Position numbers and translations under genes: made by a program
Shown: positions 20,843 to 30,329 of the stretch, piece by piece
Layout of the letters: the number at the start of each line of letters is the position of its first letter
Numbering within the stretch: position 1 is the stretch's first letter
Assembly (NCBI GenBank): GCA_946965045.2
Contig: OX337228.1
Coordinates: 4,092,001 to 4,156,000, forward strand
DNA: 64,000 nucleotides
From: Epithemia pelagica
Taxonomy: Eukaryota; Bacillariophyta; Bacillariophyceae; Surirellales; Surirellaceae
Reading direction: 5' to 3'
Notes under the pieces: model-generated
The model's database searches: none
Told to the model about the DNA's origin: nothing
Seen by the model: only the letters and a program-made list of their open reading frames with translations

Positions 20843-21490
20843 CTATGACACGGCACATCCAATTTCCAGATCGGAATTGGCACATAGTTTCATTTCACCA
20901 TGGGCAGGCATTACAGCGTTTCCATGATCCAGTGCATGCTTTCGTTTCAAAACGACTTCCCACATGTGTTCAATTTCCGGACGACCCTTCTGCCCTGTTT
21001 TCCCATTTTCTGGATCAAACGCAGATTCCCAGTGCAAGACCAAATTTCCATGATGGGCATACCAGACCATGGCAGGATTGACCAAACCATTCGGGTACGT
21101 CCCCACCATGGCTTTCTTCTCTTCTTCGGATACTTTGGCATCCTCGGGTGTTGTTACGACGAGATTCTCCAAAATCATGTCGTCTTTCAACCAATTCGCC
21201 AACGCGTTGGTTTCGTCACCAATTACCAAATCGTAACTATGATCTTTGGTCAATCCCCAGGCTTCGTCTGCTTTTTTCGCTCCCACTTCACCTTCACTGG
21301 TCCATGCTATCAATTTCACATTCTCTTTCTTCATAGTCGACTTATGGTGATCTCCCAACTTCTTCAGATACCAGCCGTCGTACTTGCACCATGATCCCCG
21401 AAAAAACACGAGGCAACACAGGTCTGGTCCATGTACAGTCTCATCCAACCACTTTTCTGGATCCGTAACATACGTCTTTTCTTCCGTCAT
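20843..21490 (-). CDS. Peroxiredoxin-like thioredoxin-fold protein
   Basis: 215 aa from ATG 21490. The thioredoxin-like start is clear: LCCLVFFRGSWCKYDGWYLKKL fits the AhpC/TSA-like redoxin pattern in which a strand leads to W-C at the head of a helix. The second Cys of the common W-C-P-x-C form is absent (C-K-Y-D), so it would work as a one-Cys enzyme or not as a peroxidase. Later features are LIAWTSEGEVGAKKADEAWGL and a C-terminal PAMVWYAHHGNLVLHWESAF. No targeting peptide is evident, so it is probably cytosolic. Convergent with the dioxygenase gene. Related proteins are widespread but poorly characterised. Confidence 0.65.
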   Translation of the reverse strand: MTEEKTYVTDPEKWLDETVHGPDLCCLVFFRGSWCKYDGWYLKKLGDHHKSTMKKENVKLIAWTSEGEVGAKKADEAWGLTKDHSYDLVIGDETNALANWLKDDMILENLVVTTPEDAKVSEEEKKAMVGTYPNGLVNPAMVWYAHHGNLVLHWESAFDPENGKTGQKGRPEIEHMWEVVLKRKHALDHGNAVMPAHGEMKLCANSDLEIGCAVS

Positions 21491-21906
21491 TCTGCTATTT
21501 ACGTAACCTTGGCTTACTTTGGCGGTGTGGATATGGTTTGGTCGGGGCTATCTCCCTATTCTCTATTTTTGATTGTTGTTGTCGAAATGTGCAATCTGCA
21601 CCCAAAGAAAAAACCCCATGTGATTGGGTAATCGCAATCGCGGTGTCTTTTCCTCGCAAAAAAAGATTCTCCCAACGCAAAGCCCTCATAGCTCATAGGT
21701 CACCTAATACCTCTCTACGGATAGCTCTTGAGGTAGCTAGACTAGAGGAGAGTCAATCGGTTGCCGCCCGCGACGCCCCACCAGAAATGTTATGCGACTG
21801 GAGGTCGCGTAAATGTCTGTCGTGTTTCCCCGTGATTCTATGTTCTATGGCAAATTTCATTTTTCATTTTTCATGAATCAAACGACCAAACGTCCACTGC
21901 TCAAGT
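21491..21906. other. Intergenic region between divergent genes
   Basis: 416 bp between the start codons of the peroxiredoxin-like gene and the ceramidase gene. AT-rich stretches (ttttcatttttcatttttcat near 21855-21875) lie just before the ceramidase ATG. No other feature seen. Confidence 0.35.
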
Positions 21907-24559
21907 ATGAAGAGTGTCAACTTCGTTGCTCCTTTGGCATTATTAGCTTTTCCAGGAGCCTTCTCTCAAGAAGGCCAGCGGAGACGCCATGAGCGTGAAC
22001 ATGAAGAAATTGGTGAAATGGGCAACTATTGGGTTGGCACGGGCATACACGACATGTAAGTGGACAAATGTATGGAGTCCTGTTGATTGCCATGTGTCAG
22101 TTGGATTGTATCTTTTTCTTACTTGGAGAATGGGTGCCATCTTTGTGTTTTTACATGCCAGAACAGGTCCAGCAGCTGAAGTCAACATGATGGGATACGG
22201 ACAAGCAGATCAGACAACACATGGCATTCATCAAAGGCTATGGGCAAGAGCATTTGTAATATCGCAATCGCCGAGCATGCACGAGGGGGCTGCCGAACCA
22301 CCAGCAGAGGAGGAAACCAGTGGCCCTCTAGGAAACACCGAGTCCACGGAACACGAGATAAAAAAGTCGTGGTCTCGTAATTTGCGACTGTGGCCGCTCT
22401 CTTGGAGTGGGCTTCGGTCTTCAACATCGACTCAAGAACCACCCCCTCTCAATGCCAACTCCTCGATTTGCTTCGTAAGTATTGACTTATGTATGGGATC
22501 TGACGTTTTGCAAACACGAGTCTTGGATCGACTAGATGAACTTCTTCTCGAGGATGGTGGCAGCCAACCAAATCTCTGTACGCTTGGTGGGTTGACTGTG
22601 AGTGCAACACATACACACAGTGCTCCAGCAGGCTTCCTACAGTATGCCTTGTATCAAGTTCAAAGTTTGGGCTACGTTCCGCAAGTGGTCGATGTGCTGA
22701 TTGAAGGGATCGCTCAGGCCTTGTTGAAAGCCCATCGCCATCTTCGCCCCTCAAACATTTACATGGATGAAGGGCTCTTGTTTGATGCCAATATCAATAG
22801 GTCGCCCACGAGTTATCTGAATAACCCCGAAGCAGAACGTCTGGAATATGAAACGGAAGGTGATACGGATAAGCGCATGTTGCAGCTTGTCTTCGAAAGT
22901 GTGAAGGAGCAAACTGATGATTCAGAGGGGGAACAGGCGGAATTGGTGGGCGTCTTGAACTGGTTTGCCGTACACCCAACCAGTATGAACTCCACCAATC
23001 AGCTCATCTCTGGTGACAACAAGGGATATGCATCCTATGTTATGGAGAAGGGACATAATCCTCCTGGAATGCGAATGGGCGATGAAGAAAAGCATAGGTT
23101 CATTGCCTCCTTTGCTTCTACCAATCTTGGGGATGTTTCTCCCAATACGGCAGGACCTCGGTGCCTCGATTCTGGTTTGCCTTGTGACCCAATCACGTCA
23201 ACCTGCCACGGACGCAATGAACTCTGTGTGGCATTTGGCCCTGGCCGTGACATGTTTGAATCCACTGAAATCATTGGACAAAGGCAGGTTGTAAAAGCAG
23301 AGGAACTGTTGGCATCTGCCCTCGCCAATCGGGACAACACCCGACTCGCGGCGGGTCAGGTCCGGTTTCGTCATGCCTTTGTCGACATGTCCAAATTAAA
23401 TGTAACTTTGGAAAATGGCGAAACAGTTCATACTTGCGCTGCTGCCATTGGCTATGGGTTTGCAGCTGGAACGATGGATGGGCACGGTGCCTTTAATTTC
23501 AAGCAAGGTTCCAACTCGTCCAATCCTTTTTGGAACATGGTGGGGTCCTTTCTGTCTGCACCATCGAAAGCCCAAATTGAGTGTCAAGGGCCCAAGCCCA
23601 TTCTTCTCAACACTGGTTCTATCCACATGCCATATGACTGGGACCCTAATGTACTCCCCATATCTGTGTTTCAGATCAACAACCTTTTTATTCTGAATGT
23701 TCCTGGTGAATTCACAACCATGTCAGGTCGCCGTTTGCGCAAGGCGATATTGAATTTGGTTACACAGGCGGGCTACAAAGATGCTACAGTAACAATTGCC
23801 GGTCTGTCGAACACATACACGCATTACATTACCACTCGTGAAGAATATCAAGGTCAACGTTATGAAGCAGCCAGCACTTTATATGGACAATATACATTAG
23901 AAGCATACATACAAGAGTTTTTACGCATCACCAATGATTTGCTCCATGACCGACCGTCCCAGAGTGACCCAGCTCCCAAAGATCGTGTCAAGAAACAAAT
24001 TTCACTCTTGCCCGATGTAGAGTTTGATGTGATTGGAACAGGCAGAAAATTTGGATCTGTGGCCGACGATGTTAAGGATTCGTACCAGAGCAATGGCCAA
24101 GACATAGTGAAGGTTCTTTTCCGATCAGCCAATCCTCGAAACAACCCCCGAATTCAAGGGACGTTTCTAACGGTGGAACAATTAGGTGACCATGGCAAGT
24201 GGAATGTGTGGATGACGGACGCGGATTGGGATACCAAGTACAAATGGAAAGGAGGATGGAATTATTTTGGAACCTCCTTTGCCGAAATCCACTGGACTAT
24301 TGCCAAGGATACTCCGCGTGGTATCTATCGCATTTGTCATTATGGTACTCGGAGAACTTTCTTGGGAAACACTGGTGGAGTCTTGTATCACCTGCCGGAT
24401 ACGTTAGGGGGATCCGCCATGCTCAATGTGGTGTTGTCGACTGCTCGACTCGTGCTAGAAATCTCCGACGGAGTCCGGAGTTTATTCGGACATCGACATT
24501 TTCATCACTTTCGAGAGTTCCATGGCTGTTCCTCCTCTTTTCTAGTGCATGAAGAATGA
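21907..24559 (+). CDS. Neutral/alkaline ceramidase, two exons
   Basis: Exon 1 runs 21907-22055 and exon 2 22162-24559; a 106-nt intron (GTAAGT donor, TGCCAG acceptor) splits the codon for Ile so that WVGTGIHD joins ITGPAAEVNMMGYG, the family's opening motif. The product is 848 aa. A signal peptide is visible (MKSVNFVAPLALLAFPGAFS). Conserved parts: QADQTTHGIHQRLWARAF, the zinc-site ATHTHSAPAGFLQ at about 196-208, and NLGDVSPN with the nucleophilic Ser at about 372, matching ASAH2-type ceramidases (EC 3.5.1.23), which hydrolyse ceramide to sphingoid base and fatty acid. Odd: a roughly 60-residue low-complexity insertion follows RAFVI (about 22270-22465). The C-terminal SSSFLV resembles the family's usual end. 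Confidence 0.9.
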
Positions 24560-24597
24560 ACCTTTTTGTATTGTTACAGCAACCAGTGAACAACACT

Positions 24598-26065
24598 CTA
24601 GGATGTCTTTTTCTTAGAGCTACCTGTAGTGACTAATTTCCCATCCTTGTCGAATTCCATGCTCTTCAGAGGTTGAAATGATCGCCGATGAATGGGAGTG
24701 ACGGCTCCCAGTTCTCGAACCAGGGCCATGTGTGCGGCGGTGGGATATCCCTTGTGTTGTTGCAAATTGTACATGGGATACAAATTGTGATAGTCTCGCA
24801 TCAAGTTGTCACGCACAACCTTTGCCACAATCGAGGCCGCCGCAATGGAATATTCTCGTCCATCACCCTTGGTCATAGTTTCTGCCGCGCAGGGCATGTG
24901 TTCAGGTAACCGATTGCCATCTATCAAGGCATAATAGCCCTTGTTGTCATTGTCCTTATCAATTTCCCCCGTTGTTTGGAGTTTGTCGCAATCGATATGG
25001 CTGGTAGCTTGATTGGTCACTACGTAGCATCCCAAAATGCTCACAGACGTCTTTTCCTGATACGATACCTTGGTTTTGATGTGGGAGAGAGGCTTCCACT
25101 GCGAAGGAGTCTTGTTCTGGTGGATGTGAATCAGCGTGTGCGCCGCCAGGGCCATGCCGTGCATCGTGGCTTGCAAAATGTTGACTTGATCAATGTACGG
25201 CGCATCCATAATGGCCGCGGCCCAGAGCATACCCGGAGAAGCCGTCAAACGCTCAAAGAGATGCTGGCGGTCCTCCTCTTTGGTAATTTTCTTGCTATCA
25301 CAAATACCCGAGACCGTTTCCGGAACCCATGCGGCAGCCGCCACTACATGTCCAAAAACAAGGGGAAATATGTGGCGGTCAGAACTCCGAAACCTAGCAA
25401 GCAATCGTCTTGGAACGTGCAAATCATTTGTCCTTACCCACTGGACCTGCCAATGGCCCTCGCCCTGCCTCGTCAATGCCCAAGACAATGGTTGTATCTC
25501 CTAGTTTTTGACGAATGACATCCTCCTGTGTACGTGGAAGAGAGGGGGCTTCCAAGATTTTCGAGGAAGGGGGCTGTTTGGATTTGAGCTCCATGTCGGG
25601 ATCGGACGCCTTGTCCTTGTCAATAGGGACGGAACTGTTGGTTTGCAGCACCTTTGCTGCACTTGCAGTAGATGGAACTCCTTCGGGTGTGTCATCGGAA
25701 TCTGATATTTTGGACGACGAGGGTGGCAAACCCAGTAATCGTCGACTGACTCTTCTCATTCTCGGAAGACTCCCTTGCACTGGTTTGGACCCACCCCTCG
25801 GTCGTTTGCTAGACCCACCAGATGTCTCACAGGGGTCCTCCGCCATGCCGAAGGATAGAATTGACGACGAACGACGACGAGGAAAGGGAGGTTGCTGGAG
25901 TGGACACGGTGGTGGCGAGGAGAGAGAAACTGCCCAAGCTTGGACCACCCATTGATGACTCCTTATACAAGCAATAGATCGAGGACTTCCCAACAACAAC
26001 AACCAAGAGAGCGGCATGTAGGTGGGCGATGAGAGATGAAAAGGTGCACAGAAGAAAAACGACAT
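24598..26065 (-). CDS. Ribonuclease HII, bacterial type, two exons
   Basis: Exon 1 runs 26065-25438 and exon 2 25343-24598, with a 94-nt intron (GTAAGG donor, TAG acceptor); the join gives GIDEAGRGPLAGPV followed by VAAAAW. 457 aa. Catalytic D198 and E199 sit in the DEAGRG motif, with later acidic residues in LIDGNRLP and after SIVAKVVRD. The sequence follows bacterial RnhB (DSKKITKEE, GREYSIAAASIVAK, HKGYPTAAH) more than eukaryotic RNASEH2A. The first roughly 190 residues are an extension: a hydrophobic Ser/Arg-rich N-terminus that could target plastid or mitochondrion, then a disordered stretch. Role: removes RNA from RNA-DNA hybrids and single ribonucleotides, probably in an organelle. The 3' end converges on the ceramidase, 38 bp away. 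Confidence 0.85.
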
Positions 26066-26563
26066 CCTCTATCCTCTTCCTCTCCCCAATGCTGAATTTA
26101 TGAAGGGGAGGCTCGCTGTTCCCACGTAAACTTCATTTGCCCCCCCACCTACCCCGAAGCCCCCAAATTCATCTCTTATTCACGATCATATAAGACTCAA
26201 CCTGTGGGCTCACCAGTCACAGTCACCCCCACATACACGAATCAAACCACACGAGCACATAGTATTGCCCAGTGCCTAGGTAGGTAGAGCTTTGAATCAT
26301 CTAGGTAAGAGTATTCCGTTTCTCACCTCCGCTCGTAACTTCCTCCTATTGTATGTATGATAGAAGAGACGATGGGCGACACTTATCCATGGGCTAGACT
26401 GTGTCATGAAGAACTAATGTGATGCTATGAAGCCAACCCCCACGCTTGAAACCGAATCTATCTATCATGCATGTCTACGGAGTCCGGACGTTGACCATGA
26501 ATGTTTATCTGCCTTGTGCGCCCAACGAGCGCAAGGATACAACGCCCATCTGCCATTGCTTCA
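26066..26563. other. Intergenic region upstream of the RNase HII gene
   Basis: About 500 bp between the RNase HII start and the zinc-finger gene's stop. It has C-rich stretches (ccccccacctaccccg near 26140) and short ctaggtaggtag words around 26275-26305. Open frames on the plus strand here run antisense into the neighbouring gene and look spurious. Confidence 0.35.
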
Positions 26564-27514
26564 CTATTTTGCCTTACTGCCTCTACCCGTACGACGGCGG
26601 CTGGGCTTTTGCTCTCCGCTTCCATTCACCCGCTCCCACAATTCCTCCTGGACACTCAGAAGATCGCTCACACCCATGGTTCGTTCTTCCCATGGATTGG
26701 ACATGGAGCTGGCTGGATTCTGACATCTCCTTGCCCTTCTCGCCGCTCGCCGTGAAGCACGATAAGTAGAACTTCGGAAGAAGCTGCTGCTGTTGCTACT
26801 ACTGTCGTTTTCATAGTTGGGTAACGAGACTGATGGCGCCGAAGTTGATGACGACGCCATTGTGGCAGCTGCCTTTTCGCTGGAGGAGTGCAAGGGTCCG
26901 GTGGAACTCGGTCTTTGTGTAGGGCGCTCTGGTGAAGCCTTTGGTGTAATGGTGGGAGGTTGCTCATTGAGTTCATTCCGAAGTAATTCTTGAAGATTTT
27001 CAATAGACTTTTGCGTTTCCAAATGGAACGGAATTGATTGCCGCCGTACTCGTTTCTGCACAATTTCATCGTAGAGGACACGTTGCCGATCCACAATTTC
27101 TTGCATCCGATCTTGAACGATAGCCATGTAGTCTTCGTCCTCGCGGTCCTGAAGAGTTTTCTGTCTATGATCTTCTTGCTCGGAGGATGCCTGAAGAAAT
27201 CGCTCATCCATATCCTCTGAAGCACAAGTCTTTTCAGTCTTTTCATGGGAACGAAACGATGTTATCGTCATTGAATAGGTTCCTGTGTTGGCGTCGTTGG
27301 TGTTGGTAGACTGTGGAAGTGATCGAATCATGCCACACATTTCACAGGAAAGAAATTCTGCCTTCTTGTTCTTGAAAGTACAGTGTTCACATTGCCAGGC
27401 TCCAGCATCCGTGTGGATCAGCCTTCGAGAGATTCCGTTCCAGATTTCTTGGCTGCTTCGCCGCAAAGCCCCCAATCTCGCGCTGGACCGCCTTTGACGC
27501 GTCTCACTGGCCAT
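26564..27514 (-). CDS. RanBP2-type zinc-finger protein of unknown function
   Basis: 316 aa from ATG 27514. One RanBP2-type zinc finger lies at residues 40-60: W-x-C-x2-C, an Asn-containing loop, then C-x2-C (cysteines 42, 45, 57, 60). Such fingers bind ubiquitin or single-stranded RNA. The rest is a charged helical stretch at about 110-180 (DEDYMAIVQDRMQEIVDRQR), a Ser/Pro-rich linker and a basic C-terminus with an Arg cluster (RASRRAARRARR) that could be a nuclear signal. The family is not recognised. A Copia element begins 158 bp upstream of the start codon, in the same orientation. Confidence 0.7.
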   Translation of the reverse strand: MASETRQRRSSARLGALRRSSQEIWNGISRRLIHTDAGAWQCEHCTFKNKKAEFLSCEMCGMIRSLPQSTNTNDANTGTYSMTITSFRSHEKTEKTCASEDMDERFLQASSEQEDHRQKTLQDREDEDYMAIVQDRMQEIVDRQRVLYDEIVQKRVRRQSIPFHLETQKSIENLQELLRNELNEQPPTITPKASPERPTQRPSSTGPLHSSSEKAAATMASSSTSAPSVSLPNYENDSSSNSSSFFRSSTYRASRRAARRARRCQNPASSMSNPWEERTMGVSDLLSVQEELWERVNGSGEQKPSRRRTGRGSKAK

Positions 27515-27672
27515 GGTTTGGAACCACGAAACTGGTAAGAGTCATAGAAAAACACAGATAGAAAGAACTCTCGAAATCTTCAGCGAGAAGTATGCAAGGC
27601 CAATAAAAATGAAATATAAGATACCCAGTAAAGATCCTTGAAGGCATCCATAGACCGACACCCGGCAAAACC

Positions 27673-27783
27673 AAAGATCGGTCATGTTAAAGACTCGTAA
27701 TCATAAAGAGTGACTATTAGGATCCTCTAGCCTAGAGGTCTATGTCTCGCTAAATCCTCGCTCACAAACGCGACCATTTCTCG
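27673..27783 (-). repeat. 3' LTR of Copia element 2
   Basis: 111 bp, identical to 33880-33990. It lies just upstream of the RanBP2-type zinc-finger gene (start 27514), in the same orientation. It contains the palindromic word ctctagcctagag. Confidence 0.85.
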
Positions 27784-27935
27784 GTCCCCTCGCGAATCCA
27801 TGGTCCGCTTACTAGGGTATTCGTGCTTCATCTCTTATTCTCGTTCAGCTAGCTCCAAAACCTGCTTATAGCTCGTCTTCAATCGAGTGCAGGACGTACC
27901 CGATCCCAGAGAATCCATTCTGGTGGGAAACGCAC

Positions 27936-30326
27936 TTAATAAAGGATCATTGATGCAAGTCTCGTTCGTTCTGTACCTGTCTGAATCTTAGTCAAAAGGT
28001 CAGCAAGGTTAGTCTTAGACGGCTCAAAGGCGATACGGCAACTTCCATTCGCAACATTCTCTCTGACAAAGTGGTAAGCAATAGCATTCGACTTCTTACG
28101 CAACACCGATTCGGGTTTTGAACTGTTGAGGACCACTGACATCTTATCAACACGAATGTGTGCATGTCCCTCAAGTCCTACTCCCATCATCCGCAACTTA
28201 TACCGTAGGCCCTTTATCATCTCGATGCCCACCTTCAATGCCATGAATTCCGAACCAAACGTCGAAGTCTCAACACTGGTTTGCTTCTTGCTATACCAGT
28301 TTACTGGAGCCCGATTCAAAAAGATGAGAACTCCTGTCCTTGAACGACGAGTTGCAAGGTCACCGGCATGATCGGCGTCAACAAACGCGGTCATTTGCAC
28401 AGAACGGCCAAGAGGTTCTGGAGCATCCGGTGGTAAATCTTCCTTGGCATCCGGATAGTGTGCACTCCAATCGGCAGTCGGCTCCTCGCCATGAATGATG
28501 TAAGAGGGGTCAAGTACTAAGCGAGAACGGTCATGCGTATTGATGTATGCGAAAATGTGAAGCATCGCATGGACATGGCCTTCCCTTGGCCCTGCAAGAA
28601 AGGCTGCCAACATTGACACTTCTGCAGTGATGTCTATCCGTCCAAGCTCGACTAGCCATCGAAGCACACCCATTTGCTGCTGGAAGAAATTCATCCAGTC
28701 ACCATCACAATACGGACTAGTATCCAGTTCTGGCCTATACCCTGAAGGTAAGACTCCAGCTGTTCTCGTCTTGAATTTCATGCCGTGCTTTTCCATCCAC
28801 GTGCTTACATTGCGTATGGCTTCGCTTGCATATCTTTTTGAACTCAAGGCCCAACACCTCTTTGCACTATCACCATCGATGTCGAACGTTTCAACTTGGT
28901 TTCCAAGATATAGTTTGGGAGGGCCGATTGAATTTGGTTTCAATAAATAATGTTGATCTAACATTGTCAAGATGTCTCGTCCCCTGTGTGAGAGCACAAG
29001 GACGTCATCGATATAAATGAAAACATACTCGTAGTATTGTGTTCCATCTGGTTTTGTTGCACGGCGTAGGTAGACGTCTGGGTCTACTCTACACGGAGAA
29101 AACCCCAAGGATTCTTGTAGGGTGGTAGAGAGATGCTCACGCCATGCAAAGGCGCTTGTCTTTAATCCGTAGAGTGCCTTGGTGATGATTGCGTATCGCC
29201 CTTCAAATTCTTTGCCGAATTCCAGACCACAGCGGGTGCAAATCTTTTCATGACAGGGCGCGTTCAGGTACGCTCCTGCAATATCGGCAGCAATGATGTC
29301 TATGTCATTGAGGGCAGCCAGAAGGAAGCCGATCCTCACACTCTCTCGACTGACGACACTCGCGTAGGTCGGGGTTTCTGGTTCCCCTGTTTTGTGTCCG
29401 CCAGCAACATACCGAGCCTTCCGAGTGAAATCCATCTTCACATCGAAAACGATGTGGCAAGGTATAATCTGGTGGCCAACCGGCTGTGGTGAGCCTTCAT
29501 CCAAAATCTTCATGGCCGGAAAAATCTTCGACATTTCAAGTTGAAGGGCCTTAGCCCAGAAGTCGGTACCAGTTTCCTTATCGATTTCAAGTGCACGTTC
29601 GACAGTCTTTGGTATCTCGATACCATATTTCTGAAACTTCCGCATGTACCGTGTCGAAGTCGCTGCCTTGATCAATCGGTCACGTCTCTTTAAGGTGAAA
29701 TGAACCCACCAATCAAATGCCGGTTCTTTATCTATCTGGTTGGCTATCGCATATTCTGCGACCTCTAAAGGATTTGACTCCTTGAGATCTTTTAGCTGCT
29801 CCCAGCTGGAAGAGCCATCTTTCCACTGAACGCACAATGACCATCCACGTGTCGTCCTTTTCTTGTGTTCTCGCCCATTGAGCATGATCGTCCCGTTGGA
29901 TGAGGTGATGGCACTCCCATCTTTCTTGTGATCTATGATCTGATCGATAATGCGGTACCGATTTCCTTCATCATCGAGTTGCTCATAAATATTCTCCGCG
30001 ATCAAATTCGCAGCATATGATTCCACATGCCCGTCCTGGAATTCTACTTCATACATGGAAGTGTCCAGTATCGGGTTGGTTGATGCTCTCCCAATGAGCT
30101 TCCCATCCGCGTCTCTCTTTCTTCTCATGACTTGTCCAGGGTGTAATGAATCGCCTAAAGGCAGCATGACTTTGGCTGAAATCAGCTTATCGTATGAGTC
30201 GGTAGTGTACTCATCCATCTCAGGTTTTGTCACGTCCTCTTGTTCGTCATCTTCATAGGGTTGATAATGTGGGGTTTCGGTTGCATATTCGTCGTCAACG
30301 TCGTCCCCTGGAGCTAGACCCTCCAT
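27936..30326 (-). CDS. Copia 2 chromo-like domain, reverse transcriptase and RNase H
   Basis: 796 codons from ATG 30326. An acidic N-terminus is followed by a segment (residues about 123-197) that looks like a chromodomain-type fold, with W-x-LCVQWKDGSSSWEQL then VAEYAIANQ. The RT has IDIIAADIAGAYLNAP, ITKALYGLKTSAFAWR and the active site FIYIDDVLVLS. RNase H has FVDADHAGDLATRRSRTG, STFGSEFMALK and the terminal LADLLTKIQTG. It is in the same frame as the integrase ORF and separated from it by a single TAG (30330-30332). The coding frame is otherwise intact. Confidence 0.85.
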   Translation of the reverse strand: MEGLAPGDDVDDEYATETPHYQPYEDDEQEDVTKPEMDEYTTDSYDKLISAKVMLPLGDSLHPGQVMRRKRDADGKLIGRASTNPILDTSMYEVEFQDGHVESYAANLIAENIYEQLDDEGNRYRIIDQIIDHKKDGSAITSSNGTIMLNGREHKKRTTRGWSLCVQWKDGSSSWEQLKDLKESNPLEVAEYAIANQIDKEPAFDWWVHFTLKRRDRLIKAATSTRYMRKFQKYGIEIPKTVERALEIDKETGTDFWAKALQLEMSKIFPAMKILDEGSPQPVGHQIIPCHIVFDVKMDFTRKARYVAGGHKTGEPETPTYASVVSRESVRIGFLLAALNDIDIIAADIAGAYLNAPCHEKICTRCGLEFGKEFEGRYAIITKALYGLKTSAFAWREHLSTTLQESLGFSPCRVDPDVYLRRATKPDGTQYYEYVFIYIDDVLVLSHRGRDILTMLDQHYLLKPNSIGPPKLYLGNQVETFDIDGDSAKRCWALSSKRYASEAIRNVSTWMEKHGMKFKTRTAGVLPSGYRPELDTSPYCDGDWMNFFQQQMGVLRWLVELGRIDITAEVSMLAAFLAGPREGHVHAMLHIFAYINTHDRSRLVLDPSYIIHGEEPTADWSAHYPDAKEDLPPDAPEPLGRSVQMTAFVDADHAGDLATRRSRTGVLIFLNRAPVNWYSKKQTSVETSTFGSEFMALKVGIEMIKGLRYKLRMMGVGLEGHAHIRVDKMSVVLNSSKPESVLRKKSNAIAYHFVRENVANGSCRIAFEPSKTNLADLLTKIQTGTERTRLASMILY

Positions 30327-30329
30327 CCT

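Noticed and set aside
22473-22480. GTAAGT in the ceramidase coding region as a splice donor
   Set aside because: The frame through it reads the conserved CFVSIDLCMGS strand, so it must be exon.
26427-26769. Plus-strand ORFs at the 3' end of the zinc-finger gene
   Set aside because: They overlap its coding region antisense and are not protein-like.
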